62,744 bases of DNA, taken from positions 1 to 62,744 of the forward strand of contig NZ_JWIB01000046.1 in NCBI RefSeq assembly GCF_000813425.1, written 5' to 3'. The position numbers and the translations under genes were made by a program. The notes below the pieces were generated by a model that did no database searches, was not told the origin of the DNA, and saw nothing but the letters and a program-made list of their open reading frames with translations. Source of the DNA: Sporosarcina sp. ZBG7A. GTDB taxonomy: Bacteria; Bacillota; Bacilli; Bacillales_A; Planococcaceae. This document shows positions 1-7,474 of the stretch, one piece after another. The first letter of the stretch is position 1, and the number at the start of each line of letters is the position of its first letter.

Positions 1-106
1 GATTTAATGTTGACAAGCCAAGATTCCCTCTTTTCAACAATAAGAAGGATCCAATATTTAAAGAGATTAGTAATAAGAGAAATAGTAATAATATTAAACC
101 AATAAT
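1..106 (-). CDS. Partial small membrane protein, possible ATT start
   Basis: An open frame enters from position 106 and runs off the left edge of the window. It encodes a very hydrophobic Leu/Ile-rich segment (IIGLILLLFLLLLISLNIG), so it is probably a transmembrane protein. A strong AGGAGG lies at about 115-120, but no ATG, GTG or TTG follows at normal spacing in this frame. The first codon at the right distance (8 nt) is ATT at 104-106. Either the gene uses a rare ATT start or its start codon has been lost. It is collinear with the prophage-remnant genes. I do not recognise the family. Confidence 0.4.
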   Translation of the reverse strand, partial: MIGLILLLFLLLLISLNIGSFLLLKRGNLGLSTLN

Positions 107-242
107 TTTCTTCTCCTCCTTCTTAAATTTAGTATTAAAGCCCGAACTTGATTACAACAATTAATCTTTTATCTGGCCCTATTGCGACATATTAGTGTTA
201 CAGAAAAGCCCCCTATTCTGGTAGTAAGCTTCTTCTCTAATT

Positions 243-434
243 CTATTCACTAGCGGTTTTTTCACCATATTTATTTTCCATAACGTAAAAAACAAAAAGT
301 GTTATGAGAATCACAAATGGAGTCGTACTGAACTCCATTAACCCGAAATACGGCAATATTAAAGACAGAAGGATTAATACTGTCGCTACTAATCGAACGA
401 TAACAAGGTTTTTAGAATGCTTTTTATTATCCAA
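243..434 (-). CDS. Small two-helix membrane protein, prophage region
   Basis: 63 residues with a TTG start at 434, preceded by AGGAGGG at normal spacing. After a short basic N-terminus (MDNKKHSK) there are two hydrophobic stretches, about residues 10-30 and 37-52, separated by a short loop, and a charged tail ends the protein. It sits among other short minus-strand genes next to phage tail genes, where holin-like or accessory membrane proteins are common. Nothing in the sequence proves that role. Family not recognised. Confidence 0.6.
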   Translation of the reverse strand: MDNKKHSKNLVIVRLVATVLILLSLILPYFGLMEFSTTPFVILITLFVFYVMENKYGEKTASE

Positions 435-534
435 ACTACTCCCTCCTTTTCTTAGTACCTCTCTAACAAAATGGCCCGTTTCCGTAACAAAATCTATTTA
501 TTCCATCGTACCATAATCACCCAATTTTGAGTAA

Positions 535-560
535 TTAAAAAACACCTCGAATTAGGTGTT
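535..560 (-). terminator. Rho-independent terminator
   Basis: On the minus strand AACACCT and AGGTGTT pair around a 6-nt loop and are followed directly by a run of T. It lies downstream of the small gene at 694-855. Confidence 0.65.
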
Positions 561-693
561 GCTACGACACGTTATGATCCGAATGCAACCTAAAAAAGCC
601 AACGAATAGTATGTTGACTTATTCAATAAACGCATCCTATTACCAAAATAAGACCGTGTAAACCATTTACACTTTTACTTTTAATTATTTTCT

Positions 694-855
694 TTAGTTG
701 ATTTTCGAGATAAAAGCGATTGTAAAATGACCGATTGTTGCACCTACCAAACATATAATCCATAAACTCCAATCAAACTCGCCTCTCCAAAACCCAAGTA
801 TTAAAAGTGTTATGGTAAAGCCAAGTAATGTTCCAAATAAATTTTTTAATTTCAT
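694..855 (-). CDS. Small membrane protein (53 aa), prophage region
   Basis: A 53-residue frame starts with ATG at 853-855 after AAGGCGG and stops with TAA at 694-696. The protein (MKLKNLFGTLLGFTITLLI at the start) has two hydrophobic segments, about residues 6-21 and 30-50, separated by a WRGEFDW turn. It is followed by a terminator at 535-560. Its size and place among phage-derived genes fit a small phage accessory membrane protein, but I do not recognise the family. Confidence 0.55.
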   Translation of the reverse strand: MKLKNLFGTLLGFTITLLILGFWRGEFDWSLWIICLVGATIGHFTIAFISKIN

Positions 856-1003
856 AGATGAACCGCCTTAAAAATTAATTATTAAAATCAGTCAATCAGT
901 CATTTGACCGTATTTCGCAATGAAGATTCTAAATCGCTTTTCAATGTCCTTAATGTAGTTGAAAAACTGCACAGTATGATAATACCATAATTAACCACTT
1001 ATC

Positions 1004-1024
1004 GGAATATCCCTTTTATATTCC
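1004..1024 (-). terminator. Hairpin, possible terminator
   Basis: GGAATAT and ATATTCC pair across a 7-nt loop. The stem is AT-rich and no clear T tract follows, so termination is uncertain. It lies downstream of the gene at 1169-1357 and beside one copy of the dispersed motif. Confidence 0.35.
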
Positions 1025-1168
1025 CGCTACTACACATTATTGTCCGTATGCGTCAGAAAAAAGACCTTCAAATGACGATCTTCGTTTTTCAAATAACGCA
1101 CCCGATTATGAAAACCGAGAACTAATCTTTCTACAAAAAAGAGCTCTATTCGGGGAAACTTATTCAGT

Positions 1169-1357
1169 TTAATCATGCTCTTTTTTGGAGTACTCTAAGA
1201 AAAGTGAATGGAACATGAGTGAAAAATAAGTAATCCAAAAAAATGTTAATATTATTTTAGCAACTACACTTGGCATATATAATTTAAAATCAACCCACAC
1301 ATTCGTGATTAAAACTATTGTTGATAAAATAATGCCGAATAAAGGTAAATATTTCAT
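1169..1357 (-). CDS. Small two-helix membrane protein, prophage region
   Basis: 62 residues with an ATG start at 1357 and GGGAGAG upstream. Hydrophobic segments at about residues 3-21 and 30-52 are separated by a short polar loop (VDFKLYMPS), and a charged EYSKKEHD tail ends the protein. Size and topology resemble phage holins or small immunity-like membrane proteins, but no family signature is visible. It is collinear with the tail-gene remnants upstream. Confidence 0.55.
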   Translation of the reverse strand: MKYLPLFGIILSTIVLITNVWVDFKLYMPSVVAKIILTFFWITYFSLMFHSLFLEYSKKEHD

Positions 1358-1457
1358 CTGTGCTCTCCCATTCTATTGATGTTTCTTCAATGCATTGAAC
1401 CGTTATAGGCACAGCAATTCTACCATAACTGCACCGATTATTTAACAAAGTATTAAA

Positions 1458-1481
1458 AGAACACCTCGTAAGAGGTGTTCT
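1458..1481 (-). terminator. Rho-independent terminator
   Basis: AGAACACCTC and GAGGTGTTCT form a perfect 10-bp stem with a GTAA loop, followed on the minus strand by TTTTAATA. It closes the small phage operon whose last gene ends at 1509. Confidence 0.7.
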
Positions 1482-1508
1482 GCTACACATTATTGTCCAA
1501 ATGCGACA

Positions 1509-1676
1509 TTATGCTACTTCGTGTCTAGCTTCCAAAATAGCCGTTAACTCTTGGTACTCATCCACAGTGATTCTACCTACACCGAAAAATACGTCTAGCA
1601 TTTGTTGCATTTCCTCTTGTGTTTCATACATATTCTTTTCAATCTTATTTTTGCATAATCTGTATGTGATGTTCAT
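1509..1676 (-). CDS. Small phage protein, XkdX-like position
   Basis: 55 residues (MNITYRLCKNKIEKNMYETQ at the start). I place the start at the ATG at 1674-1676 because GGAGG sits 8 nt upstream. A longer frame from 1691 would run through that ribosome binding site. The body (EEMQQMLDVFFGVGRITVDE, then YQELTAIL) is the short acidic helical type encoded just after tail-fibre genes in Bacillus phages, where XkdX-like proteins occur. Function unknown. It is probably co-transcribed with the gene at 1698-1964. Confidence 0.6.
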   Translation of the reverse strand: MNITYRLCKNKIEKNMYETQEEMQQMLDVFFGVGRITVDEYQELTAILEARHEVA

Positions 1677-1697
1677 AGATAAAACCTCCATTTAATT

Positions 1698-1964
1698 TTA
1701 TAGTCCCATTTCAATCATAGCTAAACGGTAATCTACATCGAGTACATAGTTTGAAATTACCTCAAGTTCTGTTGGTTCTAGTGGTTCAGGCTCAATTGGA
1801 ATAGGTTGAGTGAAAACTCCCGTAACCTCGTCATAATCCCAACCCTCTTGGACGTCCGGCTTATCCGTAATATCTACCAATACAATATTCGGCGCAAATT
1901 GCGGTTTTTCTTCTGATTCAAAAATCCAGTGTACTTTGTTGTGTAATATTTGTGCGTAGCGCAT
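1698..1964 (-). CDS. Phage tail-assembly-like protein (XkdW-like)
   Basis: 88 residues with an ATG start and GGAGGTG upstream. The N-terminal pattern MRYAQILHNKVHWIFES, then a VDITDKPDVQEGWDYDEVTG stretch and a Pro/Glu-rich linker before a C-terminal helix, matches small proteins encoded directly downstream of tail-fibre genes in Bacillus phages and PBSX-type elements. They are thought to be tail-fibre assembly proteins. The 12-nt gap from the upstream tail-fibre remnant supports one operon. The assignment rests on pattern and context. Confidence 0.55.
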   Translation of the reverse strand: MRYAQILHNKVHWIFESEEKPQFAPNIVLVDITDKPDVQEGWDYDEVTGVFTQPIPIEPEPLEPTELEVISNYVLDVDYRLAMIEMGL

Positions 1965-1975
1965 TGATGCACCTC

Positions 1976-2683
1976 CTATTTGATGTATTTGATAAGTAAG
2001 AAACCGCCACTACCTTTACCGGGTGCGTAACCCCTCGGCGAACCTCCGCCCCCGCCTCCGTACCCACTCGCATTAGTACCTGTCGCGTTCATTGTATTAG
2101 CGTTCATCGCCTCCCCCGCACCAAAAATACTACTCCCACCTATTCCAAAAATTGAGGTTCCGGCACTACCACCAGCTCCTCCTGACGCACCTCCGTTATT
2201 AGAAATACCTCCGTTAACCCCTGCACCACCGCCGCCGGATAGTGAGATTAAAGATCCTAAACTAGTCACTCCACCGGATGCGGCTGCGTTACCGCCAGCG
2301 CCAATAACGACACTAAGACTTTGATTTGGGATGACACTTATCTTTTTGTCGATGACAGACCCAGCGCCACCGCCTCCGGATTCATACTCACTACCACCAC
2401 CGCCGCCGCCGGAACCACTAACATAAACGCTGATCACGCCTTCGGGAACAGTCCATGTAAACGTACCGGGCGTGTCGTACTTCACGATATTCAATTCACT
2501 AGCGACATCACCCCAAGTTGCAGTACCACTAGCGCCGCCGTAAATGAGTGCTTTTCCGGTGCTTCCGCCTGTAGGAATGTGTTTATTTCCATCTGTTGTT
2601 GGATGCGACACAACCCCAGCGTTGACATTTAAGCCTGTTCCAACTTGTACATGTCCCTTTTTCTCTACAGACGCATCTTCCGC
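1976..2683 (-). pseudogene. Phage tail-fibre C-terminal remnant, 5' truncated
   Basis: The open frame runs from 2683 to a stop at 1976 but is closed upstream by an in-frame TAG at 2684-2686. It contains no ATG before the typical tail-fibre stretch GHVQVGTGLNVNAGVV. A GTG at 2609-2611 lies in the middle of that conserved region and has no ribosome binding site, so I treat this as the surviving C-terminal part of a longer gene. After a PTTDGNKHIPTGG segment there is a WGDVASELN motif and then a glycine-rich domain (GGGGG clusters, roughly the last 150 residues) as seen in phage fibre tips. The break at about 2684 marks the edge of the prophage remnant. Confidence 0.7.
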
Positions 2684-3221
2684 CTAATACGTCTTAAGGA
2701 AAATCCGAATCTCCCGGATTGATACCACTAAAACCGCTTCATCAAATCCTTTGCAAAGAAGTTAGCTTGTGGACTTAGCACAATCTAAGAATATATATAT
2801 CTTCTGCCGTTCGAAAATAACCTAGTCCCTCTAAGCGGAATGATCAAAAGAAATGTTTCATTCAGAAGCATCTTTTTTGATTTCTGATTTTCTATAAAGG
2901 GAATTGCTAGATTTAGGAGAAGTATTGCTTACCCGAGTACAAGTATTGGTTCCAATTTTTCATTGATTGGATTTTGAAGCGTCTTTTTCAATTCGTAGAG
3001 GGAGATGTACTGTTGGACAACCAATTCTAGATGCCCCGTAAAACCTTGAGGGGTTCATTAAAGCGAATGGAGTGCAACTCAATTTAAGATCATATCCACA
3101 ACTGCAAAAAATAGTAGCGAACTGATGCTAAGTCGATGATAATAATGATGAAAAAGAAGAGATTTTCCTTGAGCTTGAAAAGAATATGGATCTATGAGAG
3201 TAAATTCGATAGGAGTGATGA
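2684..3221. other. Gene-free junction beside prophage remnant
   Basis: No supported gene in about 540 bp. It contains an AT-rich patch (AATATATATAT near 2790) and a loose inverted repeat around 2847-2882 (ATCAAAAGA with TCTTTTTTGAT). It probably holds the scar between the prophage remnant and chromosomal sequence; I see no clear attachment-site repeat. Confidence 0.4.
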
Positions 3222-3773
3222 ATGTTGAGCAAGTTATATATAGTGAGGCATTGTGAAGCGACAGGACAAGCCTCTGAAGCACCATTGACTGTACAAGGCA
3301 CGCAACAAGCTGAAAAGTTAACTGAATTCTTCTCGACTCTAAAAGTCGATCAAATCATTTCTAGTCCTTTCGAGCGTGCGATTCAGTCCATCTTCCCTTT
3401 TGCACAAAAGACTGGAATTCCAATTGCAACTGATGAACGTTTGAAAGAACGAGTGTTAAGCAACGAAAATCTTGAGGATTGGTTAGAGAAATTGAAAGCA
3501 AGTTACGAGGATATGGAAATCCGATACGATGGTGGTGAATCTAGCCTGGAAGCATCGAACCGAATTATTGAGCTGTTTGAGGAGATTAAAAGGAGTGAAG
3601 TGAATACATCTATCATTGTAACTCATGGGAATTTATTATCACTAGCGTTAAAGTATTATGACCAGGCTTTTGGATTTTCAGATTGGGAGAAACTAAGTAA
3701 TCCTGACATTTATTTACTCCAGCTTGATGGTGATCAAGTAATTATTAGACGCTTATGGGAAAATCGTGAATAA
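3222..3773 (+). CDS. Histidine phosphatase family protein
   Basis: 183 residues with a GGAGTG upstream and a start at ATG 3222. Phosphoglycerate-mutase-like fold signatures are present: the catalytic histidine motif at the N-terminus (YIVRHCEATG, RHC instead of the more common RHG), an SSPFERAIQS segment carrying the conserved arginine, an acidic GGES region near residue 105, and the second histidine in TSIIVTHGN. Such enzymes remove phosphate from small molecules or proteins through a phosphohistidine. The substrate cannot be read from the sequence. It stands alone, followed by a terminator. Confidence 0.85.
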   Translation: MLSKLYIVRHCEATGQASEAPLTVQGTQQAEKLTEFFSTLKVDQIISSPFERAIQSIFPFAQKTGIPIATDERLKERVLSNENLEDWLEKLKASYEDMEIRYDGGESSLEASNRIIELFEEIKRSEVNTSIIVTHGNLLSLALKYYDQAFGFSDWEKLSNPDIYLLQLDGDQVIIRRLWENRE

Positions 3774-3903
3774 TAGTAATTAAATAAAATATAGAAGCTA
3801 AAAGTATATATTCCTTCAACTTGTCATTTCACTTAGTTTAAGTTATTTCAATTTGGCATGTTCTTATCGAAAAAATAACAGCTGTTGAGAAAACTAAAAA
3901 AGT

Positions 3904-3941
3904 AACCACCTCGACTACATGTCTAAGTAGTTGAGGTGGTT
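3904..3941 (+). terminator. Terminator hairpin
   Basis: AACCACCTCGACTAC pairs with GTAGTTGAGGTGGTT (15 bp, one G-U) around an 8-nt loop. It lies between convergent genes ending at 3773 and 4050 and may serve both. Confidence 0.65.
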
Positions 3942-4049
3942 TCTTATAACACTATTATCCTAGTGGAAAACCGTACTTCATACGCTTTTTACACTTCAAA
4001 AAGTTATTAGTCCAATCTAATCTGAAGGAGTTGGATACCAGAAATCCCT

Positions 4050-4466
4050 TTACAGTGCTGCCAATAATTTTTCGAGCTCTTCGCCCATTTTTGTCCAGGA
4101 ATATTTAGCTCCCTCGATAGCGCCTTGGCGTGCTTTTGTTTCTTCACTAAATCCTGTTTGTTCAAAATGCAGATTAGTTCCTCCATCTACACTCTCTTTC
4201 AATGTCCAAGTAACAGTAGTCGCTTCTCCAGCACTGACCCACGTATAAGAAAGCGTATGGGGCTCTTCTACTACTAATACTTCACTTTCTACAATCCCAT
4301 TCCACCATTCGTTTGGTTCTGCACGGAATTGAAATTTATGTCCTACGAGTGGTTTAAAGTCGTTATCCCAAATCCATTTTGCAAGCTTTTCGGAATCCGT
4401 TAACGCATTCCAAACTTTATCAATCGAACTTTTATATTGAAAATCTAACGATACATCAGGTTTCAT
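4050..4466 (-). CDS. SRPBCC (AHSA1-type) domain protein
   Basis: 138 residues, a single START/SRPBCC domain of the activator-of-Hsp90-ATPase-like family. Visible family features are the opening strand and helix (FQYKSSIDKVWNALTDSEKLAKW), a WWNGIVESE strand, PHTLSYTWVS, the acidic VTWTLKE strand and a C-terminal helix (WTKMGEELEKLL). These proteins bind hydrophobic ligands in a central cavity; the ligand is unknown. The ATG overlaps the TGA of the upstream ArsR gene (ATGA), so the two are translationally coupled. An upstream ATG at 4607 would lie inside the ArsR gene and is rejected. Confidence 0.85.
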   Translation of the reverse strand: MKPDVSLDFQYKSSIDKVWNALTDSEKLAKWIWDNDFKPLVGHKFQFRAEPNEWWNGIVESEVLVVEEPHTLSYTWVSAGEATTVTWTLKESVDGGTNLHFEQTGFSEETKARQGAIEGAKYSWTKMGEELEKLLAAL

Positions 4467-4789
4467 AATTCTTCCTCCAATAGCTTGTTTAGTTTTGCAA
4501 ATCGGGTTTTCCAAAATCCTTCGTAGAATGAGACCCAATCTTGAATTTCTTTCAATGGTTCCGCATTCAGCCGGTACCTCGTTTCCCTGCCAACTTTTCG
4601 CGCGCATACGAGATCCGCTTCTTTTAGAATTGCCAAATGTTTTGAAACTGCTGTGCGTCCCATTTGAAAATGTGTCGTAATCTCATGGAGAGGCAATTCT
4701 TCCACATCTGCCAACAGGCGCATCAATTTTCGCCTGGTTGGATCAGCAACTGCGCCATAAACGTCTCCTGTTGAATCTTTTTCGCGCAA
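4463..4789 (-). CDS. ArsR-family winged-helix repressor (SRPBCC-linked)
   Basis: About 108 residues with the ArsR/SmtB winged helix: DPTRRKLMRLLA, then the recognition region MGRTAVSKHLAILKEADLV and the wing RKVGRETRYRLN. No clustered cysteines for metal sensing are visible, so arsenic response is not implied. It belongs to the subgroup that travels with SRPBCC proteins. A TTG at 4789 has the best spacing from AGGAGG; a GTG at 4795 is an alternative. Two palindromic operator candidates lie upstream at 4856-4900, which suggests autoregulation. Confidence 0.88.
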   Translation of the reverse strand: MREKDSTGDVYGAVADPTRRKLMRLLADVEELPLHEITTHFQMGRTAVSKHLAILKEADLVCARKVGRETRYRLNAEPLKEIQDWVSFYEGFWKTRFAKLNKLLEEEL

Positions 4790-4855
4790 AATCACCCTCC
4801 TCCTTTTATAATTATCCCTTTAACTACAATAGTTATACTTTGTGAAAATCAAAAC

Positions 4856-4900
4856 GACACCAATTAGTGTCCTAATAATTATAGGACACTAATCGGTGTC
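4856..4900 (-). promoter_or_regulatory. Paired ArsR operator candidates
   Basis: Two near-identical 16-bp palindromes, GACACCAATTAGTGTC (4856-4871) and its inverted relative GACACTAATCGGTGTC (4885-4900), are centred 29 bp apart. Together they also form a large hairpin. The motif RACACCNWTTAGTGTY recurs upstream of the second ArsR operon at 5777-5792. The hairpin could also terminate the upstream operon, but the shared motif favours an operator. Confidence 0.6.
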
Positions 4901-5023
4901 GCGTCAAATCCTTTTGCAACCTATTAAAATACTCAGGCATTTCTACAGTTCCTGTAAAAACACGCCTGGCTAACGCTTAAGTTTGGCCGATGCTATTCCT
5001 TGGATCCTATATTTTATCCTTAC

Positions 5024-5347
5024 CTAATGGTTATCTTCCTCTACAAACTTTTTAAGAGCAGCCAGCTGATCCTCCCAGTATGTTTCAAAGAATGTTAGAA
5101 AATCTTGTATTTCAATAAGGGGTTTCGCTTCAAGAATATATCGGGTTTCCCGTCCCACTTTACGACTTTTTACTATACCTGCATTGGAAAGAATATGAAG
5201 ATGCTTGTTGACAGCAGTTCGACTAATTGGAAAATGCTCCGCTACTTCTACAATCGACATTTCCCTCTCTGCAAGTAATTTTAATAAGGTGCGTCTGGTA
5301 GAATCTGAAATCGCTTGGAACACATCGTGCTTTCTTTGCTCAGACAT
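5024..5347 (-). CDS. ArsR-family winged-helix repressor (SRPBCC-linked)
   Basis: 107 residues, paralogous to the regulator at 4463-4789: SDSTRRTLLKLLA, recognition helix ISRTAVNKHLHILSNAGIV, wing RKVGRETRYILE, and the same Trp/Phe-rich C-terminal helix (FLTFFETYWEDQL). No metal-binding cysteines are visible. The ATG lies 1 nt after the stop of the SRPBCC gene, so the two form a coupled operon in the opposite gene order to the neighbouring pair. It probably controls its own operon through the sites at 5777-5820. Confidence 0.88.
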   Translation of the reverse strand: MSEQRKHDVFQAISDSTRRTLLKLLAEREMSIVEVAEHFPISRTAVNKHLHILSNAGIVKSRKVGRETRYILEAKPLIEIQDFLTFFETYWEDQLAALKKFVEEDNH

Positions 5348-5348
5348 A

Positions 5349-5750
5349 TTAACCTTCGATATAAGCAGGTAGTTTCACTTTTACAACGCTTTCCCAACCG
5401 CCATTCATGGTTTCGCGTACAGTTCCCTGTTCTGCATTCCATCCCGAATGGATAAGAGTAAATTCTGTTTGTTGTCCATCTAGCTCTTTTAATTCAAACG
5501 TTAGATGCCAGCCTTTATCCCAGTCAAACCCCAAACGATGTGGTGGTTCTAGCTCCGTTACAGTACAAGGTGAATCACCATAAGGTCCTGCATGAAGGAC
5601 AAACTCTTTTCCTAAAAACGCTTCAAATGTATTGGGCATCCACCATGCATCCAGCCCTTCCGACGTAGAAACAGCTTTCCATACTTTTTCAATTGGCGCG
5701 TTTAAAATAATGGTTTTACGGATTTCAGGTAGTTTATCTTTTACATTCAT
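5349..5750 (-). CDS. SRPBCC (AHSA1-type) domain protein
   Basis: 133 residues starting at the ATG at 5750, nine bases after AGGAGG; an earlier frame start at 5780 falls inside the operator and is rejected. It has the SRPBCC fold signatures IRKTIILNAPIEKVWKAVST, GLDAWWMPN, PPHRLGFDWD and a C-terminal helix (MNGGWESVVKVKLPAYI). It is a ligand-binding START-like domain of unknown ligand. It precedes its ArsR partner in the same operon, whereas the neighbouring pair has the order reversed. Confidence 0.85.
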   Translation of the reverse strand: MNVKDKLPEIRKTIILNAPIEKVWKAVSTSEGLDAWWMPNTFEAFLGKEFVLHAGPYGDSPCTVTELEPPHRLGFDWDKGWHLTFELKELDGQQTEFTLIHSGWNAEQGTVRETMNGGWESVVKVKLPAYIEG

Positions 5751-5776
5751 GTTTTCTTTCCTCCTAAATATAAGTA

Positions 5777-5820
5777 ACACCTTTTAGTGTTACTTCGGAT
5801 ATTAACACGGTTCAGTGCAA
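5777..5820 (-). promoter_or_regulatory. Paired ArsR operator candidates, second operon
   Basis: AACACCTTTTAGTGTT (5777-5792) matches the sites at 4856 and 4885 over its core (ACACC..TTAGTGT). A weaker copy, AACACGGTTCAGTGCA (5805-5820), lies 28 bp away, nearly the same spacing as the other pair. It is placed just upstream of the SRPBCC-ArsR operon. Confidence 0.55.
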
Positions 5821-5864
5821 ATCACAATTTCTTATTGTTTAGCATCGTTTGTTATACATATATT

Positions 5865-5900
5865 AGAACAGTTCTGTTATACTAATAATAGAGCAGTTAG
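5865..5900 (+). promoter_or_regulatory. GntR operator and promoter candidate
   Basis: The perfect palindrome AGAACAGTTCT (5865-5875) is followed by a TATACT -10 candidate (5878-5883) and a related element AGAGCAGTTAG (5890-5900) 25 bp downstream. This places a repeated binding site over the promoter of the GntR-type gene that starts at 5912. Confidence 0.45.
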
Positions 5901-5911
5901 GAGGTGACCAG

Positions 5912-6295
5912 TTGTTCATCCAAATCGAACCAACATCCGATATCCCGATTTATACTCAATTAGCCAATCAGGTGATTGAACTGATTGCACGTGGGCAGTT
6001 ACAAGGGGGAGATACGTTACCTTCTGTGAGAGCATTAGCTTCTGACCTAAGCGTGAATATGCACACCGTCAACAAGTCATATCATGAGCTTGAGCATAAA
6101 GGGATCATACGCATCGTGCCAAAGTCTGGTGCCGTCATTAATCCCATCGTTCAGGATGGGATTACCAGTGATAATCGACGAAGAATTATCGAGCAAATTA
6201 AACCTATTCTTGCTGAATCACTTGTACTTGGCATGGACCCGGAAGAAATACAAAAACTTGTTTCATCCATTCTTACTCATTTAAAGGAGGAATAA
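5912..6295 (+). CDS. GntR-family (YtrA-type) transcriptional regulator
   Basis: 127 residues, TTG start directly after AGGAGGTGA. An N-terminal GntR winged helix is clear: IPIYTQLANQVIELIARG, LPSVRALASDLSVNMHTVNK and SYHELEHKGIIR, then a short C-terminal helix and no ligand-binding domain. This size is typical of the YtrA subfamily, which controls linked membrane-protein operons. The downstream membrane gene starts 3 nt after its stop, so it is the probable regulatory target along with the gene itself. Confidence 0.9.
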   Translation: MFIQIEPTSDIPIYTQLANQVIELIARGQLQGGDTLPSVRALASDLSVNMHTVNKSYHELEHKGIIRIVPKSGAVINPIVQDGITSDNRRRIIEQIKPILAESLVLGMDPEEIQKLVSSILTHLKEE

Positions 6296-6298
6296 TCT

Positions 6299-7405
6299 AT
6301 GTCATTAGCTATTTTTCTAGTCACGCTTGCTTTCATGATTGTATTGCAATCCGCTATGCCATTTTTGTTGAAAAGAACGCTTGTTTTCGGCGTTACAATT
6401 CCCGAAAAGTTTGCAATGGATCCATCACTTGCTTCTTATCGACGCAGGTTTTCTAGCATTATTTTTATGACAGGAATCATCGCATTCATTGCCTTTCTAG
6501 TTTGGTCAACTACTACTCATGCAACCGAGGAACAACTTGTTTGGATAGGATTAGCAATACAATCTGGCCTTCTACTACTAAGCATGGCGCTGTACCTTTA
6601 CTTTCATGCAAAAACAACAGAATTGAAACAGACCAATAAATGGGGGACCTCCTTAAAACAAATTCGTGTTGCCGACTTACAGAGTCACGCGAAAGATGCC
6701 ATGCTCCCATCGTCTATGTATGTACTGCCAATACTCGTAACGATTGGTTTAGTCATTTACACCGTAACGCAATATAGTTTGTTGCCTGACATGATCCCAA
6801 CACATTGGGGTGCCAATGGTCAACCAGATGCATTCAGTCCAAAAACTCCATTTTCCTCAATTGCTTTATTAATTATTCTTTTGGTTATGCAAGTGATGAT
6901 GCTAGGGATCAATATCGCAACAAAACAGTCAGGAATTAAATTGAATTCCAGCAAAAAGAAATCTTCCCAAATTCAACAACTTGCATTCCGTAAATATACG
7001 AGCTGGTTTTTACTGATGACGACGATTCTATTGACAATTCTTTTCGGGTTCCTGCAACTCACTACAATACATGTAGGTTTTCAAAACGTTTCCTTGATGA
7101 TGGGATTGCCACTCGGTTTCCTCTTGATCATACTGATCTCCTCTGCCGTCTATGCATTCAAAGTTGGTCAAGGTGGTTCGCGTATTGCTGTATCTGTTGC
7201 GGAAGAAGAAAATATAGGAGTCACACATGAAGATAACGATGCTCATTGGAAGTTAGGTGTCTTTTATGTAAATAAACAGGACCCTACCATCTTCGTAGAG
7301 AAACGATTCGGAGTCGGTTGGAGTATCAATTTCGGGAATCCCATCGGCTATCTCATCATATTCGTGCCACTACTTCTCATCTTACTCGTTGCCTTCTTTG
7401 TATAA
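6299..7405 (+). CDS. DUF1648/DUF5808 integral membrane protein
   Basis: 368 residues with about eight hydrophobic segments. A DUF1648 signature lies near residues 160-180 (PDMIPTHWGANGQPDAFSPK), as in SdpI-like immunity and signalling proteins. The C-terminal region (HWKLGVFYVNKQDPTIFVEK, then GVGWSINFGNPIGY) matches DUF5808. It is coupled to the GntR regulator upstream. SdpI relatives protect against a peptide toxin, but no toxin gene is visible nearby, so an immunity role is only a possibility. Confidence 0.8.
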   Translation: MSLAIFLVTLAFMIVLQSAMPFLLKRTLVFGVTIPEKFAMDPSLASYRRRFSSIIFMTGIIAFIAFLVWSTTTHATEEQLVWIGLAIQSGLLLLSMALYLYFHAKTTELKQTNKWGTSLKQIRVADLQSHAKDAMLPSSMYVLPILVTIGLVIYTVTQYSLLPDMIPTHWGANGQPDAFSPKTPFSSIALLIILLVMQVMMLGINIATKQSGIKLNSSKKKSSQIQQLAFRKYTSWFLLMTTILLTILFGFLQLTTIHVGFQNVSLMMGLPLGFLLIILISSAVYAFKVGQGGSRIAVSVAEEENIGVTHEDNDAHWKLGVFYVNKQDPTIFVEKRFGVGWSINFGNPIGYLIIFVPLLLILLVAFFV

Positions 7406-7474
7406 TTTCACGTGTTTTGGCTGAAATAAAAACATCATTACAAATGATAACTGAGCATTACTACTAATTTTAAG

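Larger units (their letters stand above)
561..1506 (-). repeat. Three dispersed copies of a ~24-bp motif next to hairpins
   Basis: Related sequences occur at 561-586, 1026-1052 and 1482-1506. Read on the plus strand they share the core ACACATTATTGTCC followed by a variable pair and ATGCG; the copy at 561 is more diverged. Each copy directly adjoins an inverted repeat (541-560, 1004-1024, 1458-1481). On the minus strand each therefore sits just before a hairpin, so the module resembles a duplicated gene end plus terminator. Spacing is roughly 455-465 bp. It suggests duplication of small late genes in the prophage. Confidence 0.55.

Noticed and set aside
1290..1490. Cysteine/arginine-rich minus-strand frame in the prophage region
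   Set aside because: It overlaps the better supported small membrane gene at 1169-1357, contains the terminator at 1458-1481 and has no ribosome binding site.
4463..5347. Arsenic resistance operon
   Set aside because: The ArsR proteins lack visible metal-binding cysteines, and no arsenate reductase or pump is nearby; the partners are SRPBCC proteins.
6299..7405. SdpI immunity with toxin gene
   Set aside because: Only the DUF1648 domain is shared; no sdpABC-like genes are nearby.
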